Positions 17,259 to 25,922 of a stretch of 40,298 nt of DNA are shown here, piece by piece (position 1 is the first letter of the stretch; every line of letters starts with the position of its first letter). Position numbers and translations under genes: made by a program. The notes under the pieces are model-generated. The model worked only from the letters and a program-made list of their open reading frames with translations, made no database searches and was not told the DNA's origin. The DNA comes from an uncultured Muribaculaceae bacterium (GTDB taxonomy: Bacteria > Bacteroidota > Bacteroidia > Bacteroidales > Muribaculaceae). The stretch lies in contig CALUNI010000008.1 in NCBI GenBank assembly GCA_944321905.1, forward strand, positions 1-40,298, read 5' to 3'.

Positions 17259-18071
17259 TTATAACTCAAGCAGCCTCATTGCTTCGTTTCGTCCCAGATT
17301 AATAAATTGAGGATAATGCGCGTCCGAATTAACCAATAAGGCAGCTCCACTTTTTCTCAACAAATCGAAATACTTTATATTTGGGAAAAAACGATTATGC
17401 TCTACGTAGGCTTTCGTATTTATTTCGATTATTAAGTGATTGTCCATGATTGCTTCAAATGTGCGCATAAACAGCTTATGGTACCAATCTTCATTTTCTA
17501 TGCCCTCTTTAAAATGACTTGCATTATGCCCTATTTTATCAAAATGTCCAATAATGTCGAACCCGCCTGCTTCAATCATATCAATTGACTGCTTGTAGAA
17601 GCTCTCTACGACCGCCTTGATATCATTATTGAAATATAATTCCATTTTTTGCTTGAACGCAGGATAACGCCCATCAATGTCTATATATAGTTTGCTATCT
17701 ACAAATGATGGGATAAAGTGTACCGAACTTATCTTATAGTCTAACGGAATCGTGTCAAAGTACTTATTAGTGGCACCCCATTGTGATCCCAAATAATCAA
17801 TCTCCATCGACAAGTATAAATTTATCCTGTCGCCATACAGACTTTTCAGCCTGTTATATTCATTCATGTAATCGTCAACAGCCGACATACTCATGTTGCA
17901 TGGCGACTCAAACGGAATGGGAGAATGAGGACTAAAGCCATAGTCGGTAAAATTTTCAGCGACGGCTTCTTTTACGAAATCCTCCATTGGAGCATGACCG
18001 TCACAAAATTGTGTATGTGAATGAAAATTGTATAATTTGCTTCGACTTTTAATTTTATTAAAATCTATCAT
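17259..18071 (-). CDS. PHP-domain histidinol-phosphatase-like protein
   Basis: A 270-residue metal-dependent phosphoesterase of the PHP family. Metal ligands are visible: His17 and His19 (FHSHT), Asp24 and His26 (CDGH), the His in GFSPHSP, the Glu in SMEIDYLG, the His in DIIGHFDKIGHN, and Asp and His in VNSDAHYP. The length and pattern match HisJ/HisK histidinol-phosphatases, but no other histidine genes are nearby and many relatives act on other phosphates. It follows floA by 58 bases on the same strand and is the last gene before the terminator. Confidence 0.85.
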   Translation of the reverse strand: MIDFNKIKSRSKLYNFHSHTQFCDGHAPMEDFVKEAVAENFTDYGFSPHSPIPFESPCNMSMSAVDDYMNEYNRLKSLYGDRINLYLSMEIDYLGSQWGATNKYFDTIPLDYKISSVHFIPSFVDSKLYIDIDGRYPAFKQKMELYFNNDIKAVVESFYKQSIDMIEAGGFDIIGHFDKIGHNASHFKEGIENEDWYHKLFMRTFEAIMDNHLIIEINTKAYVEHNRFFPNIKYFDLLRKSGAALLVNSDAHYPQFINLGRNEAMRLLEL

Positions 18072-18129
18072 AAATCTTCTACGCTAATTCATATAACTAT
18101 GACGTAAAGCCTGCCGCCAACTACAACAT

Positions 18130-19113
18130 TCATTTACCTTGAGGCGTTGCTGGTTTGGCTATTGCTTCACGCATCGTAGTATCGGCCTCTATGTTTTTCA
18201 TTTTATAATAATCCATTATTCCAAGGTTTCCGCTTCTAAACGCTTCGGCCATTGCTTTAGGCACTTCGGCCTCGGCTTCAATCACTTTGGCTTTTGCCTC
18301 TTGTGCCTTTGCTTTCATTTCCTGTTCAAGGGCTATAGCCATTGCTCTGCGTTCCTCGGCCTTGGCTTGAGCTATGTTTTTGTCGGCTTGAGCTTGATCC
18401 ATCTGTAACATGGCTCCGATATTTTTCCCTATATCGATATCTGCGATATCGATTGACAATATCTCAAATGCAGTTCCCGAGTCCAATCCTTTCCTAAGAA
18501 CTAACTTAGATATTGAATCGGGATTCTCAAGTACTTGCTTATGGCTTTCCGAAGAGCCAATAGATGATACGATGCCTTCTCCGACACGAGCCAAGACTGT
18601 ATCTTCTCCTGCACCGCCTACCAATTGACGTATATTAGCCCTTACCGTTACACGAGCTTTGGTAATCAATTGTATCCCGTCTTTTGCCACCGCAGTCACA
18701 GGAGGCGTATCGATAACCTTTGGATTGACCGACATCTGAACCGCTTGAAATACGTCCCTGCCTGCCAGGTCTATTGCAGTCGCCATCTTAAATCCCAAGT
18801 CGATATTAGCCTTAGCAGCCGAGACGAGAGCATGCACAACTTTCTCGACATTTCCTCCGGCAAGATAATGCGCCTCAAGGTCGTCGCGCGTTACGTCGCT
18901 TAAGCCCGCTTTATGAGCCTCTATCATGGCCCTGACGATGATATTGGCCGGAACTTTCCTTATGCGCATAAGGAAAAGCTGTATCAATGAAATTTTCACA
19001 CCCGACACCCTCGCAGAAATCCACAAAAAGAAAGGGACGTAGTAAAAAAAGACGCATAGTGCTATTAATATTATCACTGCCACAATGATAATCGTTATTT
19101 CCATTCCAAACAT
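18130..19113 (-). CDS. floA: Flotillin-like protein FloA
   Basis: A 327-residue SPFH-type protein that builds membrane microdomains. It has an N-terminal hairpin membrane anchor (about residues 5-35), then the FloA-specific regions [35 protein letters not shown] and [17 protein letters not shown], and an Ala/Glu/Lys-rich coiled coil at about 240-290 ([19 protein letters not shown]). FloA is often encoded next to an NfeD-family protein, but none is present here; the gene upstream is instead a TPR/PD40 protein, 21 bases away. Start choice between Met1 and Met4 is open. Confidence 0.95.
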   Translation of the reverse strand: MFGMEITIIIVAVIILIALCVFFYYVPFFLWISARVSGVKISLIQLFLMRIRKVPANIIVRAMIEAHKAGLSDVTRDDLEAHYLAGGNVEKVVHALVSAAKANIDLGFKMATAIDLAGRDVFQAVQMSVNPKVIDTPPVTAVAKDGIQLITKARVTVRANIRQLVGGAGEDTVLARVGEGIVSSIGSSESHKQVLENPDSISKLVLRKGLDSGTAFEILSIDIADIDIGKNIGAMLQMDQAQADKNIAQAKAEERRAMAIALEQEMKAKAQEAKAKVIEAEAEVPKAMAEAFRSGNLGIMDYYKMKNIEADTTMREAIAKPATPQGK

Positions 19114-19134
19114 ATTTTTTATGGCGTTAAAAAG

Positions 19135-20562
19135 TTATTTTAATTCTAATTTCCTTATCGCATTTTCTATCTGCTCAATTTCTTCGGGATATGCATCAAC
19201 TTTTTTCTCAAGCCTTAATATTTCACCCGACAACGAATTTTTTTGCACGCCCGTCACCTTGGCATACTGTGTACGCAACCGCATAAGTCTTTCTTCGTCG
19301 CTTACTTTATTTTGTTGCATAACCATGAGTTCTTCCATTCTATGCCGAGCTTCGGCATTTTTAAATTGCTCAAATTTCGTGTATGTAACGCCATTCTTTA
19401 AATGGAAGACAAAGTCCTTACGTTCTTCTTTCTTGCTTTGTTTCAATGACCTTATTTCTTTTAATTTACCCGTATAGTCATTTCCATCCCACGTAGAAGC
19501 GATATCTGTTATTTTGGCATAAGACATCAAATTGGGATCTTCGGGGCTATAATTGACGCGGACCGAATTGGGAACATACACATAAATAGTAACCATCCCG
19601 GGTATTCTGTTCCTGTCGGTTGCCCACCATCCGACACCGGTAAACTCATCGATTACAAGCATGTAATCATCATATGGCGAATTAAACGGCATACCGATAT
19701 TTTGCGGAGGATAAAATTCTCCTGTTTCAGAATCTTTGCGGCTGATAAATATATCGTACCCCCCTATCGATTCACTGCCATTATTGGCATAATACAGCGT
19801 CGTACCATCTGTCATCATAAATGGATAAGAAGAATCTCCATCAATGTTCACTATATCGCTCAACTTAGTGGCGTTATCCCAACTACCGTCATATAATTTC
19901 TGCGTTTCATACAAGCATTTCCTTGTTTTTACTGTAGAATCCGACTCTTCGGTATAAGTCATGCCCCACATCATTCTTGATTTGCTCTCGGGCATAAACA
20001 CCACCGATGCACTGTCGGGCACATTAAACGGCAGAATATCAAGGCCATTCAAAGTTCCCACTCCCGAAGACAAGCGGTAATATTTAAAGAACATATCTTT
20101 ATTAACCACGATACTGTCTATTATGCTTATCTTTTCTACATGATCAAGCATTATTTTAGCTTTGCTCAAACGATTTTCCGACTCGACAACTTCGTCGGGA
20201 ATATCTTTTTTAAGTCGTTTCAACTCCGAACAATACTTGCTAAACATTTCATCGGCATCGTCAAACTTATAATCATAAAAATTGATTAAAGCAAGATATC
20301 TGTAAGCTTCGGTAACACGTCGAGTCTTGGCAAACTCAAAATAATCACGAGCCTCGTCATAGCGGCCAAGATTATATAGACACACGCCAATCCATTGATT
20401 TACCGATGCATTGCGCTTGTTTTTGCGATATTGTTCTTCAAGCAACGGCAAGGCTGCCTGATAATCTCCCGACAGATACACTTTCTTTGCTTCTTCAAGT
20501 GTTGCACCATATGAAACAGGGATTGCCGACAACAGAACTAAAATTAATATGACAAATTTCAT
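19135..20562 (-). CDS. Exported TPR and PD40 repeat protein
   Basis: The start is taken at 20562 because it gives a signal peptide (MKFVILILVLLSAIPVSYGA) and has AGGATA just before it; the frame stays open 43 codons farther up without sense. The 475-residue mature part has TPR-like repeats at about residues 22-120 (YLSGDYQAALPLLEEQYRK, LGRYDEARDYFEFAK). A WD40-like PD40 section follows at about 170-350 (SYPFMMTDGTTLYYANNG, GGYDIFISRKD), then a charged coiled coil. TPR-PD40 combinations occur in Bacteroidetes envelope proteins such as PorE, but the OmpA domain is missing. Function unknown; probably periplasmic. It is followed by floA after 21 bases. Confidence 0.82.
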   Translation of the reverse strand: MKFVILILVLLSAIPVSYGATLEEAKKVYLSGDYQAALPLLEEQYRKNKRNASVNQWIGVCLYNLGRYDEARDYFEFAKTRRVTEAYRYLALINFYDYKFDDADEMFSKYCSELKRLKKDIPDEVVESENRLSKAKIMLDHVEKISIIDSIVVNKDMFFKYYRLSSGVGTLNGLDILPFNVPDSASVVFMPESKSRMMWGMTYTEESDSTVKTRKCLYETQKLYDGSWDNATKLSDIVNIDGDSSYPFMMTDGTTLYYANNGSESIGGYDIFISRKDSETGEFYPPQNIGMPFNSPYDDYMLVIDEFTGVGWWATDRNRIPGMVTIYVYVPNSVRVNYSPEDPNLMSYAKITDIASTWDGNDYTGKLKEIRSLKQSKKEERKDFVFHLKNGVTYTKFEQFKNAEARHRMEELMVMQQNKVSDEERLMRLRTQYAKVTGVQKNSLSGEILRLEKKVDAYPEEIEQIENAIRKLELK

Positions 20563-20590
20563 CACTATCCTATAATTAATTAAAATAAAC

Positions 20591-20621
20591 GAGCCTGCTT
20601 CTTGCAATAAAAAACAGGCTC
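20591..20621 (-). terminator. Hairpin between mutL and the TPR/PD40 gene
   Basis: Arms 20591-20597 and 20615-20621 form a perfect 7-base GC-rich stem. On the minus strand it is followed by GTTTATTTTA, a modest T-rich tail. It can end the surA-ostA-mutL transcript, but it lies only 29 bases before the next start codon, so it may act as an attenuator for the TPR gene. Confidence 0.5.
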
Positions 20622-20672
20622 TCAAAAATAACCAATTTATTCGTCTTGACAAAATAAAGTACCACACTAAAC

Positions 20673-20768
20673 TTAGCGTATGCGTGCACACAAGTTCATA
20701 TTTTGCAATATTTGATATTTGCGCAAGTCATTTTGAGCTTCTTCGTAATCAAGATGCCGACTATTCAC
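20673..20768 (-). other. Weak candidate small reading frame downstream of mutL
   Basis: A 31-codon frame with a GTG start follows the mutL stop by about 10 bases. It begins with residues NSRHLDYEEAQNDLRKYQ, hydrophilic and helix-like, and ends with TAA. The frame is also open upstream into mutL. It may be a tiny gene, the remnant of a lost one, or chance; no recognisable family. Confidence 0.2.
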
Positions 20769-20778
20769 CGACTCAGCA

Positions 20779-22653
20779 TCAAAACATTTTATTGATACTG
20801 TCGATCGTCAATATGTTTATTACGGTCTTACCATCTTGTGTATAATTAGGAGCTTCAAGTTGCAACAAGTTTCCCAACAGAGTATCCATTTCTTGTGGCG
20901 AGAGCTGTTTACCATATGGTATGGCAGCTTTTTCTGCTATGACTTGTGCGATATGTTCCTTTATCCTGTCAGATATTGACTTTCCTCCTTCACAAACCGA
21001 ATCAATTACCTGTAACAGCAAATCTTTTATGTCTATACCTTCCACTCCCGCAGGGACTCCATTTATAGACCAATCATTACCACCAAGATTAGATATGTCA
21101 AATCCCACATTTTCCAATTCTTCATGAATATCTTCAAGGGCAATACCTTGAGAAACCGACAACTGCAACATTTCGGGGAACATGATACGCTGGGATATGG
21201 AACTACGCCCCGACAATTGTTTCAAGAATTTCTCATACAAGACCTTTACGTGGGCTCGATGTTGGTCAACTATCATTAACCCCGACTTTATTTGCGACAC
21301 TATATATTTGTTCTGAATTTGCAGGCAGTCGGTATTGTTAGTATCAGATAATTGCAAAGAATTATCCGGCAACGACCTGTTTGAAAAATCGTCAAGCTGC
21401 ATTTCGTCGATCATGTTGTCGACACTGCTTTTCTTCGAGGATTCAAATCTTTCATATAATTTCTCCCAATCCACGACAGGGTCCACCTTGTGAAATGAGT
21501 AATTACCGCTTGTTCCCATTGAGCTTTTTACACTGTCAAAAGGATTATACGAGGCATCTATGTCTATTTTAGGGGAATCAACTTGAGACGGCTTGTCCCG
21601 TTCAATATGAAAAACAGGTATATCGGGGGCATCGTCAGTATCGAAGTCTATGGACGGAACCACGCTAAACCTGCCTAACGACTCCTTTGTGGCCGCAGAT
21701 AGGATCTGCCATATGGGAAGCTCATTTTCAAATTTTATTTCTGTCTTGGTCGGATGTATATTTACGTCTATCGTTTCGGGGTCAACCGAAAAATAAAGAA
21801 AATAATTAGGTTGCATACTTTCGGGTATCAATTGTTCATAGCCCGACAACACGGCTTTATGAAAGTATGGATGACGCATGTATCTTCCGTTCACAAAAAA
21901 GTACTGCAGAAAATTTCTTTTGCGTGCATTTTCCGGCTTGCTTATAAAACCTTCTATCCTGACAATCGTAGTATCTATGGAAATAGGTATCAGCTGCTCT
22001 TCTATTTTATTCCCAAACAATTGCATTATGCGTTGCTTGATATTGCCGGATTGTAATTTATATAGAATGCTGTCGTTGTTGTACAATGAAAATTCCACGG
22101 TCGGATTTACCAATGCCAAGCGTTCAAATTCTTTAACAATGTTGGCTAATTCTATTTTAGGCGATTTCAAAAATTTGCGTCGTGCCGGCACATTAAAGAA
22201 CAGGTTCTTCACCATGAAATTACAACCCGCAGGACACACGTCGGCCTCTTGGGATTCACATTTCGACCCGCTTATTGTTATGTGCGTTCCCATCTCACTC
22301 CCTTTCTTGGTAGTGCGCAGTTCAAGTTGCGACACAGCAGCAATAGATGCCAACGCTTCGCCTCGGAATCCCATAGTGTGTAAAGCAAACAAATCTGATG
22401 CATTGCGGATTTTTGAAGTCGAATGCCTCTCAAAAGCCAATCGGGCATCAGTATCACTCATGCCATCTCCATTGTCAACAACTTGAATAAGAGTCCTTCC
22501 TGCCTCTTTTAAAATAATTGTAATATCGTCGGCATGGGCATCTATCGAGTTTTCCACAAGCTCTTTAATGACAGACGCAGGCCTTTGTATGACCTCTCCT
22601 GCTGCAATTTGATTGGCAACAGAGTCGGGTAATAATTTTATAACATCGCTCAT
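20779..22653 (-). CDS. mutL: DNA mismatch repair protein MutL
   Basis: MutL couples mismatch recognition by MutS to repair. The GHKL ATPase is intact: ELVENSIDAH (31-40), DNGDGMS (60-66), RHSTSKI (76-82) and TMGFRGEALASIAAV (93-107). A linker of about 100 polar residues leads to the C-terminal dimerisation domain. The endonuclease signature is not intact: DQHRAHVKVLYE at 463 lacks the first Glu of DQHAx2Ex4E, and PNYTQDGKT near residue 605 replaces the metal-binding Cys-Pro-His segment. Nicking activity is therefore doubtful. The gene starts 3 bases after the OstA-like gene, as the last member of an envelope operon. Confidence 0.96.
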   Translation of the reverse strand: MSDVIKLLPDSVANQIAAGEVIQRPASVIKELVENSIDAHADDITIILKEAGRTLIQVVDNGDGMSDTDARLAFERHSTSKIRNASDLFALHTMGFRGEALASIAAVSQLELRTTKKGSEMGTHITISGSKCESQEADVCPAGCNFMVKNLFFNVPARRKFLKSPKIELANIVKEFERLALVNPTVEFSLYNNDSILYKLQSGNIKQRIMQLFGNKIEEQLIPISIDTTIVRIEGFISKPENARKRNFLQYFFVNGRYMRHPYFHKAVLSGYEQLIPESMQPNYFLYFSVDPETIDVNIHPTKTEIKFENELPIWQILSAATKESLGRFSVVPSIDFDTDDAPDIPVFHIERDKPSQVDSPKIDIDASYNPFDSVKSSMGTSGNYSFHKVDPVVDWEKLYERFESSKKSSVDNMIDEMQLDDFSNRSLPDNSLQLSDTNNTDCLQIQNKYIVSQIKSGLMIVDQHRAHVKVLYEKFLKQLSGRSSISQRIMFPEMLQLSVSQGIALEDIHEELENVGFDISNLGGNDWSINGVPAGVEGIDIKDLLLQVIDSVCEGGKSISDRIKEHIAQVIAEKAAIPYGKQLSPQEMDTLLGNLLQLEAPNYTQDGKTVINILTIDSINKMF

Positions 22654-22656
22654 AAG

Positions 22657-24330
22657 TTAATTTCTATGTACTCGACGGTTGTTAACAGGGGCATTAAACA
22701 ATTCTTCCATTTCTTTGGGAATGACAAATATATCGTCTGGATATTTTGGTCGTAAAACATCATACCATGCAAACCCGGCCAAGTAATATTGCGATTTTCT
22801 TGACAGGTATAAAGGCGTTACGTTCCCCGAGACTTCGGGCCACATGGTTATCTTATCGACTTCTTGTCCGGGCTTCAATAAGACTATCATATAACTGCTT
22901 TCAGCATCAACTAATTTGTTATAAGTCGAATCTTCTTCCATCGGGAACATAATCAACTGAACATTGCCGTTGACATCGAGCCTGCGCAATTCTTGTTCCT
23001 CAAAATATGCTTTCATCTCTTTTCCCGACAATTGATTAAAATATACCTCCCCGATAAATTCAGCCATGAACCCATAATCGGGCAATAAGGCATAATCAAC
23101 AGTCGAATCATTCATATGCAAGTCAATGGAATTTCCTGTAATCTGCCTTTCGCCGCTCCATAATATGGCATGTTTATCCATGTACAAAATAGAATCACGT
23201 TGGACGAATGTCATGGAATCACATATTCCCTGCACGTCAAACCTAAAGAAACGCACATTCGGTTCTGCAATCATCACCCTTGTTGAATCGTCAAGAGTAT
23301 ATGTGCGTATGGTGTCGCCGTGCAAATAAAGGGTGTCATTTTCGCTTATTTCTCTTGCTCTCGCTCTAATCGTCGCAAACGACTTGTTTTCTTTCTCGTC
23401 ATGAAAACCATAATTCCCGTCAAGGATAGAATTATGAACAGAATCGGTTAAGACCATGTTACCGAATGCTTCTCCATAACCTAAGGTACGGTCATAAAAA
23501 AGTGTATCTCCAGTAAGTTTAATCCCATTATTGCCGACAAGTATCGAACGGTCATACAGCGTGGCGTTATCGGCCTCGGTATTATACCAACCGCGCTGCG
23601 AATATATAATATTGCTATCCGAAACGATAGTTGTGGGCCCGACTATATCGGCAATATGCGTATTTGTATTATAATGTAACGTATCGGTATGCATTACATA
23701 CTTCTCATTGACAAGTTCCACATCAAAAAGGAATTCGGCATCTTTTGTGTCGGGATCGTATTGCCCATATACCGACACTAATTCATTCTCGCTATCTACT
23801 ATACGCCCGCCCTCGAAATAATAGCCTAAATTTTCAATCATGTCGTAATCAAGGCTGTCGGTGTATAAAGTCATGTCTCTATTCTCCAATCTGACGTTAT
23901 AACGCAATTGTGCAATCTCATCAGTACCACTGTAATACATCACATCTGAATACACAAATAACGTATCGCCCTGATTCATTTTCACATTTCCGAATGCATC
24001 AAGCGAATTACTGGAATCATAAAAATAGGCACTGTCGCAATACATGAAAACTCCTTCTTTTCTAAAAACGACATTTCCTCTTAAAATCTGGTATTCGGTA
24101 CTTATTTTCTCATCGGCTACGAGATAGTCGGCATGCTCCAAAAACACTTTGTTTTTCTGCTGTCTGTCGGCCAAGGGCACTTGAGGCGTTACTCCCCTAT
24201 CGACATTGCCATGGTTCTGCGCCCACGTATAACCATTGAATATTATATCGAGCAACGAAACAGCCAAAAGGCATAAAGCCCCTATTAAGACCTTATGCCT
24301 CGGTGAATTGAATATTTTTTTTAAAAACAT
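22657..24330 (-). CDS. OstA-like LPS transport protein
   Basis: A 557-residue protein with an N-terminal membrane anchor or signal sequence (residues 13-38). It is built of many short beta repeats around DSAYFYD, YSDVMYY, DSLDYDM and DTLHYNT. This is the OstA/LptA-type fold (beta-jellyroll), here several copies long, as in the periplasmic LPS bridge and the N-terminus of LptD. In Bacteroidetes such proteins are annotated as OstA-like and presumably help carry LPS to the outer membrane. The barrel of LptD is not present. It sits 16 bases after the SurA-like gene and 3 bases before mutL; SurA is the chaperone for LptD in other bacteria, which supports the envelope role. Confidence 0.85.
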   Translation of the reverse strand: MFLKKIFNSPRHKVLIGALCLLAVSLLDIIFNGYTWAQNHGNVDRGVTPQVPLADRQQKNKVFLEHADYLVADEKISTEYQILRGNVVFRKEGVFMYCDSAYFYDSSNSLDAFGNVKMNQGDTLFVYSDVMYYSGTDEIAQLRYNVRLENRDMTLYTDSLDYDMIENLGYYFEGGRIVDSENELVSVYGQYDPDTKDAEFLFDVELVNEKYVMHTDTLHYNTNTHIADIVGPTTIVSDSNIIYSQRGWYNTEADNATLYDRSILVGNNGIKLTGDTLFYDRTLGYGEAFGNMVLTDSVHNSILDGNYGFHDEKENKSFATIRARAREISENDTLYLHGDTIRTYTLDDSTRVMIAEPNVRFFRFDVQGICDSMTFVQRDSILYMDKHAILWSGERQITGNSIDLHMNDSTVDYALLPDYGFMAEFIGEVYFNQLSGKEMKAYFEEQELRRLDVNGNVQLIMFPMEEDSTYNKLVDAESSYMIVLLKPGQEVDKITMWPEVSGNVTPLYLSRKSQYYLAGFAWYDVLRPKYPDDIFVIPKEMEELFNAPVNNRRVHRN

Positions 24331-24346
24331 TTTCTGACGAATGAAC

Positions 24347-25699
24347 TCAATTATTATTTAACCAATCGTATTGAAAATCGCAATCGCGCCACCCTTCTTC
24401 AATACGGACGTATGTCTCTTTCTGCTTCTTCTTCACCCAGTCTTCTATAATTTTAGCTTTGGCACTGTTTTCATACATTGAACGTATCATCTGGTAATCT
24501 TCACTCAAGTTGGCTTTGTGCCCCTCAATTCTATTTTTCAACTTTACGATAGCCACAACTTCCCTGTTGCTGCTTCGGTCAATCATTATAAAAGGTTTGG
24601 ATATTTCATTTACTTGTAACGTGTCAACCACTTTTGCTACTTCCTGCGGCAATTCTGCCATTTCAAATTTGGTTCCGCCTGCTTGCTGATTGACCATCAT
24701 GCCGTTGTTGTTTTTTGTGTTTTTATCCTGTGATATATACTGGGCTCCTGCTTCAAAAGTGAAATTATTTGCCACAATATCAGTCCTTATAGAATCAAGT
24801 CTGTTTAAAGCGTCGGTCAAATTTTTCTCCGAGACTTTTGGCCTAAGCAATATATGCCGTGTATTTATACGGTCACCGCGCTTCTCTATAAGTTGAATTA
24901 TATGATAGCCAAATTCGGTTTCCACTATTTTCGACACTTTTTTTGTGTCATTCAAGTTAAAAGCCACGCTGGCATATTCGGGTACCAATTCACCTCTTCC
25001 TTTGAAGCCGATTTCGCCTCCGTATATCGAAGACCCGTCTTCGGAATATAATATGGCAAGAGTCGAAAAGTCACTCTCACCCGAATTGATGCGATTTGTA
25101 TAATCGCGGAGACGAGCCTTCACGTCATCTATTTCTTGTTGTGGAATTACGGGATTGAGTGTGATTATTTGGACTTCAACCTGCAACGGGACAAATGGTA
25201 TGCTGTCGGCCGAAAGCGTGGAAAAATATTTGCGTACATCGGCCGGAGTCGCCTTAACATCGGATGTTAAGCTCCGTTGTACCTCTTGTATCGAATATTG
25301 GTCCCTGATGACATCCATCATTTGCTCTCTCAATTCGGGCAACGGCTTACGAAAATATTCTTCAACCTTCTCTTTCGACCCTAAATTTGCAATGAAATAA
25401 TTTATCCTGCTATCGGCCTGCTGCATCACCAATGCGTCTTGCACCTCCACGGTGTCTATTTTTGCTTGGTGCAGGAATAATTTGTTAATAGCGATTCTTT
25501 CGGGTATGACGCAGTATGGATTACCATCAATGGATTGCTTTTCATACTGCATCTGCATGTATTGTTCCTCTATCTCAGACTTATATATCGGCTCATCGCC
25601 AACAACCCAAGCAACCTCCTCGATAATATTATTTTGAGCATTCGACATGATTGCTTGTGCAATCATCGTGGCTATAAAAAAAATCTTTGCTTTCACCAT
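24347..25699 (-). CDS. surA: SurA-like periplasmic peptidyl-prolyl isomerase
   Basis: A 450-residue exported chaperone with a signal peptide ending at about residue 21 (IMSNAQ). A SurA-type N-terminal helical domain covers about residues 25-165. A parvulin domain at about 175-275 contains the expected GGEIGFKGRGELVPEYASVAF and TEFGYHIIQLIEK, followed by a second, more divergent one beginning RINTRHILLRPK. SurA helps outer-membrane proteins fold, in particular LptD-like ones, consistent with the OstA-like gene downstream. A -7 box 90 bases upstream suggests that this is the first gene of the surA-ostA-mutL operon. Confidence 0.9.
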   Translation of the reverse strand: MVKAKIFFIATMIAQAIMSNAQNNIIEEVAWVVGDEPIYKSEIEEQYMQMQYEKQSIDGNPYCVIPERIAINKLFLHQAKIDTVEVQDALVMQQADSRINYFIANLGSKEKVEEYFRKPLPELREQMMDVIRDQYSIQEVQRSLTSDVKATPADVRKYFSTLSADSIPFVPLQVEVQIITLNPVIPQQEIDDVKARLRDYTNRINSGESDFSTLAILYSEDGSSIYGGEIGFKGRGELVPEYASVAFNLNDTKKVSKIVETEFGYHIIQLIEKRGDRINTRHILLRPKVSEKNLTDALNRLDSIRTDIVANNFTFEAGAQYISQDKNTKNNNGMMVNQQAGGTKFEMAELPQEVAKVVDTLQVNEISKPFIMIDRSSNREVVAIVKLKNRIEGHKANLSEDYQMIRSMYENSAKAKIIEDWVKKKQKETYVRIEEGWRDCDFQYDWLNNN

Positions 25700-25782
25700 T
25701 TTTTATTTTAAATTTCCGATTTTCAAAACAACGACAGAGTCTCTTTCTCTTATTTGAAGGCCAAATCGCTGTTTATCGAATG

Positions 25783-25790
25783 CAAAGATA
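25783..25790 (-). promoter_or_regulatory. -7 promoter box (TATCTTTG) for surA-ostA-mutL
   Basis: The minus strand reads TATCTTTG, a consensus match, 84 bases before the surA-like start and beyond the terminator of the upstream PPIase gene. No clear -33 was found. Confidence 0.45.
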
Positions 25791-25875
25791 TCAGTTTTTC
25801 ATTATTAATCACGTAGGTGATATCCATTTTCGTATTTTTTACCATTGCGAAAGGTTACATAGGTGTTCATAGTCA

Positions 25876-25914
25876 AAAAATGCTTCCTTGGGAGATAGCC
25901 GAGGAAGCATTTTT
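25876..25914 (-). terminator. Terminator of the second PPIase gene
   Basis: A perfect 13-base stem (25876-25888 with 25902-25914) including A and T tails on both sides, 8 bases after the stop codon at 25923. It separates the PPIase gene from the surA operon. Confidence 0.9.
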
Positions 25915-25922
25915 GCTGATAA

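Noticed and set aside
20563-20691. 43-codon N-terminal extension of the TPR/PD40 protein
   Set aside because: The internal Met at 20562 is followed by a proper signal peptide and preceded by AGGATA, while the extension crosses a hairpin.
25750-25845. Short frames upstream of the surA-like gene that look like a broken small gene
   Set aside because: A 31-codon frame (starting MVKNTKMDITYVINNEK) and another in a shifted frame ending before surA could be joined by a frameshift, but both lengths are expected by chance in AT-rich DNA and the region also holds the surA promoter.
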